64,000 nt of DNA, from NCBI GenBank assembly GCA_023362775.1, contig JALMGJ010000002.1, forward strand, positions 56,080,914-56,144,913, read 5' to 3'. Made by a program: the position numbers and the translations under genes. This DNA is from Charina bottae (taxonomy: Eukaryota; Chordata; Lepidosauria; Squamata; Charinaidae). Within the stretch, counting starts at the first letter, position 1. Each line of letters starts with the position of its first letter. Below, piece by piece: positions 42,725-53,142 of the stretch. A model generated the notes under the pieces. That model did no database searches. It was not told the origin of the DNA and saw only the letters and a program-made list of their open reading frames with translations.

Positions 42725-44018
42725 CTGTCCAAACCCAATCATACACCCCTCCTGGGCATGCAAGACCCAGTCCAGTGGCCCTGCTTCAGGGCCAGAGTCC
42801 AACATAGAGTGAATTTGAGCAACTTTATCCATCAGGAGTTAGAATATGGGATATCCAAATAGAGAGGAGTTGCCCAGAGAGCAGAGGGAGGGGGAAAAAA
42901 CCCTCAGGAGTTTACAATTAAAAAAAAAAGAGCTGTGGAGTTGAGTGCAAAGAAGAGATGGCGGGGTGTGGTGATGCAAGGAGGGCAGTCGAAGAGGTCC
43001 AGCTCAGAGCAACGGAGGAGGAGGAGGAGGTTTGGAAAAAGCTTAAGTGGGAGACTTTTTTCTCTTAGCATCAAGGGAGAAAGATGATTTGTGAGTAAGC
43101 AAGAGGTAAAGGGAAAGAAGTGTGAGGCTTCTCTCTGTGCAGCACTCAGCCCAGCTGGGGTTTCCCTCTCTGCAGCTAACAGGGAGGAAAGGCAGTTTTA
43201 GGGTGAAAAGGGAACAGGAGTATCAGTTTTCAATGCACTGTTAAAGGAGGGAGTGGCAAGCTTCACCAGCAGGAGAATAATCCAGCAAATTGATTGGAGA
43301 AGGATCAAGGCTTGGAAGAGCCAAGAGGAGCAGCAGGGAAGAGATCAGATGCTAGAAGAGGTCCAACCCAGGAGAGAGCAGAGGAGAGTGAACAATCTGT
43401 CACGTGCCTCAGCTAATGCTTTGGGCATTTTGCAAAGGGATAGTTGGTTTGTTTAAATAAGTACTCTGCTCTCACAATGTACTGTGCCAAGAAATCTGCT
43501 CAGTCAGCAGATGGAAAAGAGAAAGAGAAAAGACTGTCAGGCCCTCAGGAAGATAAAAAGGGGATTCAATAGTTTAGCATTGTTTAGTTATTCTTGTACC
43601 AGTGTGATACTGCCTGTATGACTGTAGGGTTGACACCTTGTTGTTATAAATAGTAGAGCTATTCTTATTTGTTCACAGTTAGAGGTTTCATGTATTTTTA
43701 TCAGAAGGCCCAGAAAGGAGGAAAGAAATTAACCACTTAGAAGGTCTCCTCCATGCTGCTGGCTGGAGACTCAGCAACAGGTTTATTTGAAGAGAATTGG
43801 TCTGGAGAGATCCTGCTGGGAATTCTCAGGGGAGCCTGCTTCTTGAACCCAAAACAATTTGCACTGTTCTTTAAAGGGACACCCTTCCATCCTGGCCTCT
43901 CCACTTGGCCTGTTGCACTTACTGTACTTGCTGCCACAAGCAGCATGTGGGAGACAAGGTTGTACAGGTTGCTCCAATAGTGCAGGTGAGGGCCGTGAGC
44001 TCAGACACATGGAGATTG
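42725..44018. other. Unannotated stretch
   Basis: Purine-rich (gagg/aggag) around 43010-43400; no gene recognised. Confidence 0.4.
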
Positions 44019-44019
44019 C

Positions 44020-44545
44020 ATATGTAGCCAGGGCCGCAACTGGGGGGGGGGAGAAGCGGTGCATGTGCCCCGGGCGCCGCAATGGGGGGGGGGGGGCGCC
44101 GAAATACTGACAAAATAGTATTTGTATACAGATTGTTTCCTGGCACGATCGCCGATAGGGCGCAGCATGCAATGGTGGGGGACCGCCCCTGCCGGCGTTG
44201 ATTGGCTGTGGGGCAGCAAGGAGACAGGCCAGCCGGCCTATCCCCTGCCCCGAGGAGGCTGAGCAGCTCTCACGCACGCTCACCATTGGCTGAGGCTGCA
44301 GCCAATCTGCGTCCGCCGAGCACCGCCCTCAATCCTAGCCTGCCTTTGCGCAGGCATGCCCTGGCAGCCGAGCCTAGCGCTTCTGCAGAGGTGCCTCTTC
44401 CTGCCCGCCGCGCTTGATTCACCGGCACTCGTTGTGGAGGGAGGGAGGTGCAGGGTGGTCCCGCCACTCCAATGCTCCAGGGGGGCCGCCGCCGTTGCCT
44501 GGAGCAGCCCCCAAGCCACTGGGCTGCGCGGTGGGCCAGCGGAGG
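44020..44545. promoter_or_regulatory. CpG-rich block with CCAAT boxes (CpG island or GC-rich repeat)
   Basis: Against AT-rich surroundings this half-kilobase is strongly GC- and CpG-rich. It has two runs of 9 and 12 G, CCAAT-type boxes in both directions (gttgattggctg at 44197, accattggctgag at 44281, cagccaatctgc at 44299) and GC-box-like strings. These would suit a promoter. However, the first part (agggccgcaactgggggg, cccgggcgccgcaatg) resembles GC-rich repeats of amniotes, so a transposon origin is an equal alternative. No exon is obvious on either side. Confidence 0.4.
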
Positions 44546-46438
44546 CACCTCTGTTAATGGAATTGCAACAAGGTCGAGACTGCACACATTTCTTGGGGGA
44601 GATATTCCCTAGTGAGGGAGCTATTACAAGGAAGGCCTGCCATCTCATCCACAGACCTCACAAGGAGAGTAATTCTGTATTGGTGCGACTGTCCTGCCAA
44701 TCTTGTTGTGGCAGTGTTCAGAAGATGCAGTTTCTCCCATACACCCCCCCCTCAACAGCCAGGCTGATTCTTTAAAAAGAGGTGGTAGATTTCAAAAGCA
44801 CAAACATATTCACACCGTTGAACTCTTCCCCTTCCCCTTTCCTTACAACTTCAGCTACCTTGCAAAAGTCTCATGGATCACTTTCTCCTCTTCTCCTCTT
44901 GACTCTGCTGCTTGATTTGTCTTGCAAGTCTTTCTTGCTGGCAGACCCAATTCATTCCCACCCATCACTGCTCTCTTGGCTCAGTCCTCCCCACAAGCTG
45001 GAAGTTACCCTTCATGGATGGCATTTGCCAGCAGATCCCCCTGCCTTGCACCAAAGCTGAGCCAGGCAGCATTACTAGCAAGTCAAGATGGCAGCTGTGG
45101 CAGTGCAGTTGGAGCCACACATCTTTGTATATGCATGCCACAGTGACACATGTGCAAAGGGGGCCTGTGCACTCTCCTTTCCCTCTTACTCATGAGTAAT
45201 CTTTCTATCCCTTTTTAAATCTGGAACACTGTCTTTTATCTCCACTTTGTCTTCTAAAGTTGCTTCTGATTGGCAAATAATCTTTCTTTCACTCTTAAGC
45301 TTTCTTCCTTACTCCGGAGTAATATTTATTTCTCACTTTATGTCTCCAACTCCTTGTTTTCTTCCCAGGGGACTTCCTTAAGCTAACCACTTTCTTCTCT
45401 TTTTCTTAGCCATAGCTTCCAGGCTTGGTCTCTCTGGCTCAAGCCAGTGTCAAGGAAGTCCCTCGATCTGTTTCTTGTCCCTGGGACTGTTCCTCTCCCC
45501 GCAATTCCACACTTTATACACTCCCAACTTTTAAAGTTTAATTTCTTTTCAACTACTTGATAGACCCTTCCTTTAAAAGGTACCCATTTTCAACTTCCTT
45601 GCAGGCTCTACTCTGTTCGTTCAACCCCCTTTTTCTCATTCCTGTGATATATTCACCTATATTCTCCATCTGCCTTAACATCATTTTCTTACAACCTGCT
45701 CATTTCAAACCATGGACACCTGGATTCTGTGTCTGTCTTCTCATGGTAAACTTCCACCAGTTTGCACCAACTACACTCATATCCCCAACTTCACTGCAAC
45801 CTTCTGGGTTACATATACATATGTATTTAGGGTAGGTTAGATGCTTTATGTCTAGAAATGTGGAAGTGGATGTACTACAACTGGCCTTACCTTGAGGTAA
45901 ATTGAGACAATTACCTCAGGTGCTAGAATGTGGAGGTGAGAGTGCCACAGGAGCAAGAGAGTAGAAAATTGTGCCTGCTGCTGGTGCCTAGGAATTTTCT
46001 TCTCTAAATGCACAGAGATGGTGGGGAGCTGTGCTGCAAGAAGGAAGGAGCAAAGGGTATAACAGGCAGGCAGAAGGTGAGAGGGAATAAGAGAAAACAG
46101 CAGCTGCAGGGGAAAGAGGAAGATAGAACTTCTTATACATCAATCTAGCACCGCCGGAGCCTGGACTGATGGAACCCAGCTTCATAGGGAACCTCTTGTT
46201 TCCTGCTGTTTCCTTGAATCCACTTGAGAACAACAGGCAGTCAGTTGTTCAGAGACAGAGGAGATGTCAGTAGAGCCAGTTTGGCACTTAAGAGGCTGAT
46301 ATGTTCCCTTACTCAGGCTCTGCTACGAGCCTGTTAATTTGTCTATTTCCACTGAGTGTTGCAAATGACTAGCTGGCACAGAATAGCACTGAGAAAAAAA
46401 AGCCAACTGGGGAAGAGGTTTCCATGCAACACATTATT
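44546..46438. other. Unannotated stretch
   Basis: C/T-rich in 44820-45560. No gene or repeat recognised with confidence; ttaccttgaggtaaattgag near 45889 looks like a common amniote repeat end. Confidence 0.35.
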
Positions 46439-46730
46439 GGTATGAAATTCCCCAATGGTGACAAAGTGAAGAAAATTCAAAAACCCAGACCTAGCAGCTA
46501 CTGCAGCATCCCTATCTCCATCTCAAATGGCTGTACCTATGTAGATTCCACAAGTGTAGATCAGAAAAGAGTACACAGGCAGAGGTAGAAGATTCAGAAG
46601 CTACTGAATTCAGTCTAGAACTTGAGCAATAGATGAAGGACCTCCTTGTCCTTCATCAACCACAGCAAGTTAAAACAAAATCAAATTTCCCAGAGAAAAT
46701 GACAATAGAGGTTTTCACCAAACACATTAA

Positions 46731-47058
46731 GGTAAAGGTAAAGGTTCCCCCCGCACATTTGTGCAGTTGTGTCCGACTCTAGGGGCCGGTTCTCATCTCC
46801 GTTTGTTAGCCAAAGAGCCAGCATTGTCTGAAGACGCTTCCATGTGGCCGCATGACACGCACGGAACACTGTTACCTACCCACTGAAGTGGTACCTATTA
46901 ATCTACTTGCATTTGCATGCTTTCAAATTGCTAGGTTGGCAAGAGCTGGGGCTAGTACGGGACCTCACTCTGCATGCAGGGCTAGGGATTCGAACCTCCG
47001 AAGTTGCGATCTTCCGATCAACAAGCCTGGCGTCTTACCCGCTGAGCCACCACGCCCC
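46731..47058 (-). mobile_element. Sauria SINE inserted in the ZMYM-like remnant
   Basis: On the minus strand: head ggggcgtggtggctcagcgg, box B region ggttcgaatccctagcc, body ccaacctagcaatttgaaag, BovB-shared agtcggacac and the tail (ACCTTT)n read as ggtaaaggtaaaggt on the plus strand. No long exact target duplication is visible. Confidence 0.94.
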
Positions 47059-48385
47059 TTAGTGAGGTGAAATCCCCAATGGTGACAAAGCAAAGAGTGC
47101 TATTTAAATCACCAAAATGCTGCACACTGTTTCTGTTACTAACCCTTCCAGTCTAGCCACATTGGGTTCAGCAGGAAAAAAGAACTGAACAAATCAGTCT
47201 GGAAGTTTGGCATGCTGCGAGAAGGCAGAATATCACCAAAGAGCATTCTATAGGTGGAAAGAGTTTAAAGCCCACCATACATGGTCAAGGTCAAGAGAAG
47301 TTTGCATAAGAGTGTCTTTACCAACAAAAAGCCTCTGAAAAGGCTTATTGCAATTGTGAGAATGCTTGCTATTCAAAATCTAGCATTGCACAGCACTTGA
47401 GATCAGCTGTATATGTCAAATAATAGAAACTTCCTTAAAATCAAGGAGCTGAAAGCTGAGATTCTTGATGTACCTGAGACCCATCTAAGACAAGTCACCA
47501 AACTAATAAATCTACAGACAACTCTTCAACATGAGAGATTTTTTACAGTTGCTGGCAACAAATGTCAAATCAACAGTTGTGGTAGATCTGAAATTGGCAA
47601 GATATTACTGTATTCTGAACTGCACACTGACATCAGCCATATGAAACAAATGACTTTAATTGTGTGTCTTGTAACAACAGAACCTAATGAAAATGTCCTT
47701 GCAGTGGTGACTGTAGGAGAACATTTTCTAGAATTTATTGACACTGATCAATAAAATGAACTTTATAAACAGCTGAAAGACACAGGAAGTTTGACAGTTG
47801 ACATGAGAGATCAGGGCCACAATAATGATGCTGATGTGAAAGAAAAGGGCAGAGGAATGCAGACATGGATCTGAGAGTTAAACCCCTGAGTTTTTTCTTC
47901 TTCTATGTGCTTTGCCTTCATTGAACTTGGTGCTGCATCAGCTTCTAACGAGGCTGCCGAATTTTTAAAATGTAATTTAAAGTATCTATGTGTTTTCTCT
48001 ACATTAAATAATTGATAGAAAATGTTGAAATGGTGTCTGGAAATTTCCTCTCTGACAGTAAAACTACTGAGTATCGACAATGGGAAAGTTGAGTGGAGGA
48101 AATAAAGCCTATCAAGTATCAAACTGGCAAAATAGATGATGCTCTGACATGAACTGTTCATGGGAGAGCAGTGGCAAAAGGAAACAGAATCACCAGAAAC
48201 ACATATTTTCACATTTCTGTGTTGTGGCATGATGTAAGCAAGAAATTCCAAGAGGTCAATTTTAATGTTTCTGGAGCAATGAAAAAAACAAAGCCATACC
48301 GATAGTTTAACAGTCTGAGGAATTTAAAGATGTTCTGAAGAGTGCACAGAAGTTGGTAGAGGAACTTCACACTGAAGCAATTTTC

Positions 48386-48842
48386 TGTTGGGGTTTGTTA
48401 TACCCAGGAATTTACAGCTAGATATAAATTATATTGAGAGGCTTGATATTTAGGTGAAAGGGGAAATATTCTGCAGAGTCACCCAATTAGCAGCCATTGT
48501 CGTAGGGATGATGTGTCAGTGTGTGACTCATACAACAGGTGCTAAGAGTTAAGTTGGGTGTGGTGAATAATGAGAGTGACCTATAAGGTGATTGGTCAGT
48601 TTATATATAAATAGAGAGATGTCCTGTATTCTTTCTTCTCATTTCTTCTCATTCAACCTCTGTATGCTGTATCGTTGGTGTATCATTTTGTTACCCGTGT
48701 GGAAGTTATCTGTAAATACGTATGTATATAAGTAAATAGCCTATTTTATATAATCTCTGTGTGAGTGTCTATTTACTATACAGCCTAAGGATCACTGGTG
48801 TCTAGGAGAAGAAGCAGGCCGCTCCATCCGCTCGCCCCGACA
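48386..48842 (+). mobile_element. Left LTR of a 2.6-kb LTR-bounded insertion
   Basis: The 457-bp LTR starts TGTTGGGG and ends CCCCGACA, so the TG...CA ends are extended inverted repeats. A TATA box (ttatatataaatag, 48601-48614) lies in the second third. The preceding ttttc (48381-48385) is repeated after the right LTR. No tRNA-like primer site follows. It is more than 90% identical to 50556-51015 by eye. Confidence 0.88.
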
Positions 48843-49084
48843 TGTTAAATTAATATGATTAGCATGCTCAGGAAAATGGAAGGTCCTTTCTTCATTGGTG
48901 TTTGTGAAGGAATTTTTTTTCTCAAATGGCCAATGTTGCTCATTCACTGTATTTGAAAAAAAGCACTATGCAAGCTAGAATCTCTAATCTAGAGACTACA
49001 TATTATTGCCTACATCTTGTCATTTAAGAAGTACATGCAGTAAATTAACACAGAGAATATTGGAATTTGCCTTCTTAGCAATAT

Positions 49085-49151
49085 CATGTTTGGGGGAGTT
49101 GGGTGGTCATATAAATTCAAATAATAAATAAATAAATAAATAAATAAATAT
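49085..49151 (+). mobile_element. L2 3'-terminal fragment with TAAA tail
   Basis: gggtggtcatataaattcaa followed by (ATAA)7 is the usual L2 ending. Only about 65 bp are present. Confidence 0.65.
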
Positions 49152-49584
49152 AAAATACACCAATACATGGTCTTTTGACATTCCAGCTTGTTTCCTGTGG
49201 TTCCTATAGTAAGCCAATTCTTGGGAATGTTCAAATGAATTTAGTAGCCTCAAAATATTTATTTTAGGTACCTACAATAATCTGCCAGTGAGGGTTTACC
49301 ATGAATACACTTTTAGCATGGAATTAGATACAGTACTGTATTTCAGGATTGTTCTGTTATTTTTATTGATTTCTTTTCTGTACTCCATTTGTCTTTTTGT
49401 AATTCTATTTTGTTATTTTTTTAGAAATAACATCAGTGAAGTTTGTGACAGTTTTATTATAGCTTTGCCTTGTTATTGTCATTTATCTTATCTCTCCTAC
49501 TTTGTCTTATTCATAGGATTTGCTCTTCATGTTCTTTGAATTTTTAGCCAACATGTTTACAGCCTTTATTATTGTTTACTAAAA

Positions 49585-50055
49585 GGAAGTGAGCTATGCC
49601 GTGCAGGGCCACCCAAGACGGAAAGGTCATGACGGAGAGTTCTGACATAACGTGGTCCATTGGAGGAGGAAATGGCAACCCACTCTAGTATCCTTGCCAA
49701 GAAAACCCCATGGACAGTATCAAAAGGCTAAAATATATGACGCCGGAAGATGAGCCCCTCAGGTCGGAAGGTGTCCAATATGCTACTGAGGAAGAGCGGA
49801 GGGCAATTCCGAGTAGCTCCAGAAAGAGTGAAGCAGCTGGGCCAAAGCTGAAGGGATGCTCAGTTGTGGATGTGTCTGGAAGTGGAAGGAAAGTCCGATG
49901 CTGTAAAGAACAATATTGCATAGGAACCTGGAATGTAAGAACATGAATTTGAGTAAACGCCAGGAGTCAGTGGAGGACAGGAAGGCCTGGCATGCTATTG
50001 TCCATGGGCTCATGAAGAGTAGGACACGACTTAACGACTGAACAACAACAAAAAA
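49585..50055 (+). mobile_element. Internally deleted BovB (5' end joined to 3' end)
   Basis: 49585-49940 is the BovB 5'UTR and endonuclease start (gccgtgcagggccacccaag, agttctgacataacgtggtc, then YCIGTWNVR). At about 49942 it jumps to the BovB coding end (catgaatttgagtaaacgcc, aggacaggaaggcctggcat) and the AAC tail. About 2.5 kb of coding sequence is missing. Both partners carry catgaat at the junction. Confidence 0.85.
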
Positions 50056-50137
50056 AAGGAAGTCATCAGTTTGCAGACATATAGTTGGACCAAGTATTTG
50101 CTTTATTCATTTACACTATAGAGCATAAGCAAAGCAT

Positions 50138-50300
50138 GCAAGGTTTTATTTATTTATTTATATTTATTTTATCAAATTTCTCGGCCACCCATCTCGTACA
50201 CGACAACTCTGGGCGGCTTACAACCAATAAAATAACAATGATTAAAAACACTACAATAAAATCTCAATATATAAATGGATGTTGTGCTTTAAATGGGTAG
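50138..50300 (-). mobile_element. L2/CR1-type 3' end
   Basis: On the plus strand it reads from the TTTA-repeat tail into ccacccatctcgtacacgac, aactctgggcggcttacaac, the reverse of the ...GTAAGCCGCCCAGAG... 3'UTR of L2. 5'-truncated. Confidence 0.8.
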
Positions 50301-50555
50301 TTAAACATGGGAACATTTTGCTTTCTTAAAACTTCATTGGCTAGAGATAGGCAAAATGCCCACTCCCCCATTGAAAGTTCATGGCAGATGAAAATGGGCT
50401 TCTTTTGCCATGGCTACTGGTGTATGTCTTCTCAGTCCTTTAAAGATAGGAAAAACCTTACTGCTTACATTGTTAACTTTATATGATGCCAACGATTTTC
50501 ATTTTGTTTTGTTTTGATTTTTTTGGTCTTGTCTTGTCTTTCTTTCAAGCCTTTA

Positions 50556-51015
50556 TGTTGGGGTTTGATATACTCAGGAATTTACAGCTAGATATAAATT
50601 ATATTGAGAGGCTTGATATTTAGGTGAAAGGGGAAATATTCTGCAGAGTCACTCAATTAGCAGCCATTGTTGTAGGGATGATGTGTCAGTGTGTGACTCA
50701 TACAACAGGTGCTAAGAGTTAAGTTGGGTGTGGTGGATAATGAGAGTGACCTATAAGGTGATTGGTCAGTTTATATATAAATACAGAGATGTCCTGTAAT
50801 TCATTCTTCTCATTTACTGTATTCTCATTCTACCTCTGTATGCTGTATCGTTGGTTTATCATTTGTTACCTGTGTGGAAGTGATCTGTAAATACGTATGT
50901 ATATAAGTAAATAGGATATTTGATATAACTTCTGTTTGGAGTCTATTTACTGCATAGTACTTGGATCGCTGGTGCCTAGGAGAGAAGCAGGCCGCTCCAT
51001 CCGCTCGCCCCAACA
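50556..51015 (+). mobile_element. Right LTR of the 2.6-kb insertion
   Basis: 460 bp, TGTTGGGG...CCCCAACA, with the same TATA-bearing segment (ttatatataaatac). Followed by ttttc (51016-51020), matching the 5-bp flank before the left LTR. Confidence 0.88.
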
Positions 51016-51650
51016 TTTTCCTATCCATCCAAGAACACATTATTCACCAAAGGACACATTTGAATGATCAAGCCTAGGATAATCCCATAAGACCCCCCCA
51101 AACAACAGCTCAAAATTGAATTATTTAACAAATGCTAGATAGTGCAATACTGTCAGTTGAAAGACATTTTGTGCAAGGATATTTGGGATGCTGTACATCC
51201 TTTCTATATCTGAAGACCACCTTCTGAAAGAATGCAGAGCAACAGATATGACATACTATGGCACACATAATAATGAGGTAAGTGATTTGAGTGATGAATG
51301 GGAAGTATTTTAAAGATACATTTCAGCAGGATCCAATTTCCAAAACTGTTCTGGGATATACTGTATGTGCACAAAGAAGGTGGACCATACTCTTCAAATG
51401 CATTTTGTTGCTGTGCATATTCTTCTAATACTTTCTGTAACAGTTGCCAATGGAGATTGCAGCTTCTCCAAACTGAAGTCAGAAAAAACATATCTATGCT
51501 TCACAATGAAGCAAGAGATAGTTAACCTTGATGAGCTCATGGCTCATTTTCCAGATACGACTGAAAAGACAGGACTAGAGGATTCAACTGCCTTGTGGAG
51601 ACCCACCAATAGCCTTAACTGTTGGTGTCAGTGTGGCAAGATAAGCTTGC

Positions 51651-51820
51651 AATCTAATTGGCTAGCTGGTTTGAGACAGATAAAACTTTGAGTTTCATGG
51701 CTGGTATAGCATCCAAACTTTGGGGCGGGGCAGCACTTTTGCCCAACATGCTTTTGGTTATACAGGCCTGGTCTTTTTCTTGCCTACCCTATGTAACAGG
51801 CTTCCCAGACCCTTCTGTTG
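51651..51820. other. Short unannotated spacer
   Basis: Between the ZMYM-like remnant and a LINE tail; nothing recognised. Confidence 0.35.
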
Positions 51821-52720
51821 TCAATCAATCAATCACTTTATTGCGGTCATAGACCAGTACAATGGTGTTATTTTGTGAGATAAACATAGTCACGCTTAGA
51901 GTATTCACAACATATAGTAAAATATATATTAAAATTCAATTTAAATACATTTATTATCTATCTATCTCTATGTATAAAATCTAAGGTGTGGCCTATTTTT
52001 ACTATTTAAGAATATAAAATTTTAAGAGTATATTAAATATGAGATAAAAGACAAAGACTATTTTATGGCTATGTTGTAAATATAGATAAAATTATAAAAA
52101 TTTACTGTTGTATACAAGACATTACGTAGATTGGCCTCTCTTGGTGTGTCGAATCTTCATTGCTGCAGCGCAGAACCTTGCTACCTGTGCCATAACTGCA
52201 GCAGTTTCGTCTATAAGCAGCGATTGTTTATACTCAGAATCTGTACGTCCAGGGTGTTTAATAATGAGTGGTGTAATGAATTTAATACAAATGTCTTTGT
52301 AAAAATCACAGTGTAAAAAGACATGGTCTATAGTTTCGACCTCCCCTGAGTCGCATGGGCAAAGTCTTGCGGCCAATGGAATTTTTTTATATTTTCCCTC
52401 CAACACTGCAGAAGGGAGAGCATGGCAGCGAGCTAATGAAAAGGCTTTCTGGAGGAAGGGAATTTCAAGTTGCTCAAGATAGCTGGCAGCAGGAACAATA
52501 TATTTTTTATGCACAGGAGACAGAAAAAGTGGCGCCTTCCCTATGTCTGCTTGTCTTTCTATATCCATTATCCTTTGTTTTAACTCTAGCTTTGCTCGGT
52601 TATAATCCATCTCAAGAAGAGTGGCTGGTCAATATTGAAATTAATAACATAATTACAAGAATTGAAGAAAGTAATTTTCCCATGGGGAACATGGAAACAT
52701 TTTACTCCCCTTTTTTGATT
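51821..52720 (-). mobile_element. Unassigned LINE, 3' end with TGAT tail
   Basis: On the minus strand, the coding end (52610 to 52122) is followed by a 300-bp AT-rich 3'UTR that ends gaccgcaataaagtgattga and a tandem TGAT tail at 51821. The tail and AATAAA-bearing end give the orientation. It is 5'-truncated. It may belong to the same lineage as the fragment at 2890-3225. Confidence 0.75.
52122..52610 (-). pseudogene. LINE protein C-terminal domain (CPC-H-C)
   Basis: A 162-codon open frame reads MDYNRAKLELKQRIMDIERQ, FLQKAFSLARCHALPSAVLE and ARLCPCDSGEVETIDHVFLH, with C-P-C ... H-V-F-L-H-C as zinc-ligand-like residues, then CDFYKDICIKFITPLIIKHP. It ends HTKRGQST. It has neither YADD nor endonuclease. 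It resembles the post-RT region of L1/I-like or R4-like LINEs, but I cannot place the clade. Confidence 0.65.
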
Positions 52721-53010
52721 GGGTAGAAGCCTCTTAAAAATAACTTCAAATACCTCTTTGATCATTTTAAAAATAGCATGAAGTCTGGCCTATTTTATTT
52801 CTTTGTTTTGTTTCATTTTCATCTGTTTTATAATAGGGACTGGCAAAATCTGGAGCAAGATAAAGGGAATTGTTCATACGATTTTGATGGAGGCTTGTGA
52901 AGGTTAGAAAGAGGAAGCATCATACATGGATGGTTTACTCACAAGATTAATGCAACATAACCTGTTGTTGAAAATAATTTCAATTGCCATAGATTTCCAA
53001 CTGGATAAAG

Positions 53011-53134
53011 CAGTGTTTCTCAACCTTGGCAACTTTAAGATGTGTGGACTTTAACTCCCAGAATGCTGGCTGGGGAATTCTGGGAGTTGAAGTCCACACG
53101 TCTGAAAGTTGCCAAGGTTGAGAAACTTTACTTG
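53011..53134. mobile_element. hAT MITE, palindromic type
   Basis: Ends cagtgtttctcaaccttggc and gccaaggttgagaaac; the interior folds as a hairpin (gtggactttaactcccagaa ... ttctgggagttgaagtccac). The exact duplication ggataaag lies at 53003-53010 and 53135-53142. The right end has a few extra bases (tttactt). Confidence 0.9.
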
Positions 53135-53142
53135 GGATAAAG

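Larger units (their letters stand above)
48843..50555 (+). mobile_element. Interior of the LTR-bounded insertion, no gag or pol
   Basis: The 1.7-kb interior has no recognisable gag, protease, RT or integrase, primer site or polypurine tract. It holds an L2 3' tail (49085-49151), an internally deleted BovB (49585-50055) and a minus-strand L2/CR1 tail (50138-50300). Both LTRs are flanked by parts of one ZMYM-like frame and share a 5-bp flank, so the whole block appears to have entered as one insertion. Confidence 0.6.
46440..51650 (+). pseudogene. ZMYM/DUF4371 (hAT-transposase-like) coding remnant, interrupted
   Basis: Translated pieces in order: NGDK-KR and SPKCCTLF (zinc-finger-like start), RLIAIVRMLAIQNLALHS, MSNNRNFLKIKELKAEIL, DISHMKQMTLIVCLV, VGEHFLEFIDTDQ, TVDMRDQGHNNDADVKEKGR and FAFIELGAASASNEAAEF. 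They continue FKDVLKSAQKLVEELHTEAI up to 48385. The frame resumes past the LTR insertion with QMLDSAILSVERHFVQ, then ILLILSVTVANGDCSFSKLK and SEKTYLCFTMKQE (hAT C-terminal dimerisation). This order matches ZMYM1-like/DUF4371 proteins, derived from hAT transposases. Many stops and shifts. It could be a dead transposon or a retrocopy; no terminal repeats were found. Confidence 0.75.

Noticed and set aside
44270..44648. Overlapping minus-strand frames of 105-122 codons in the CpG-rich block
   Set aside because: GC-rich DNA has few stops; no domain, no codon logic, and overlapping frames on both strands are equally long.
48386..51015. Endogenous retrovirus
   Set aside because: The LTRs are real, but there is no gag, pol or env, no tRNA primer site and no polypurine tract, so I call it only an LTR-bounded insertion.
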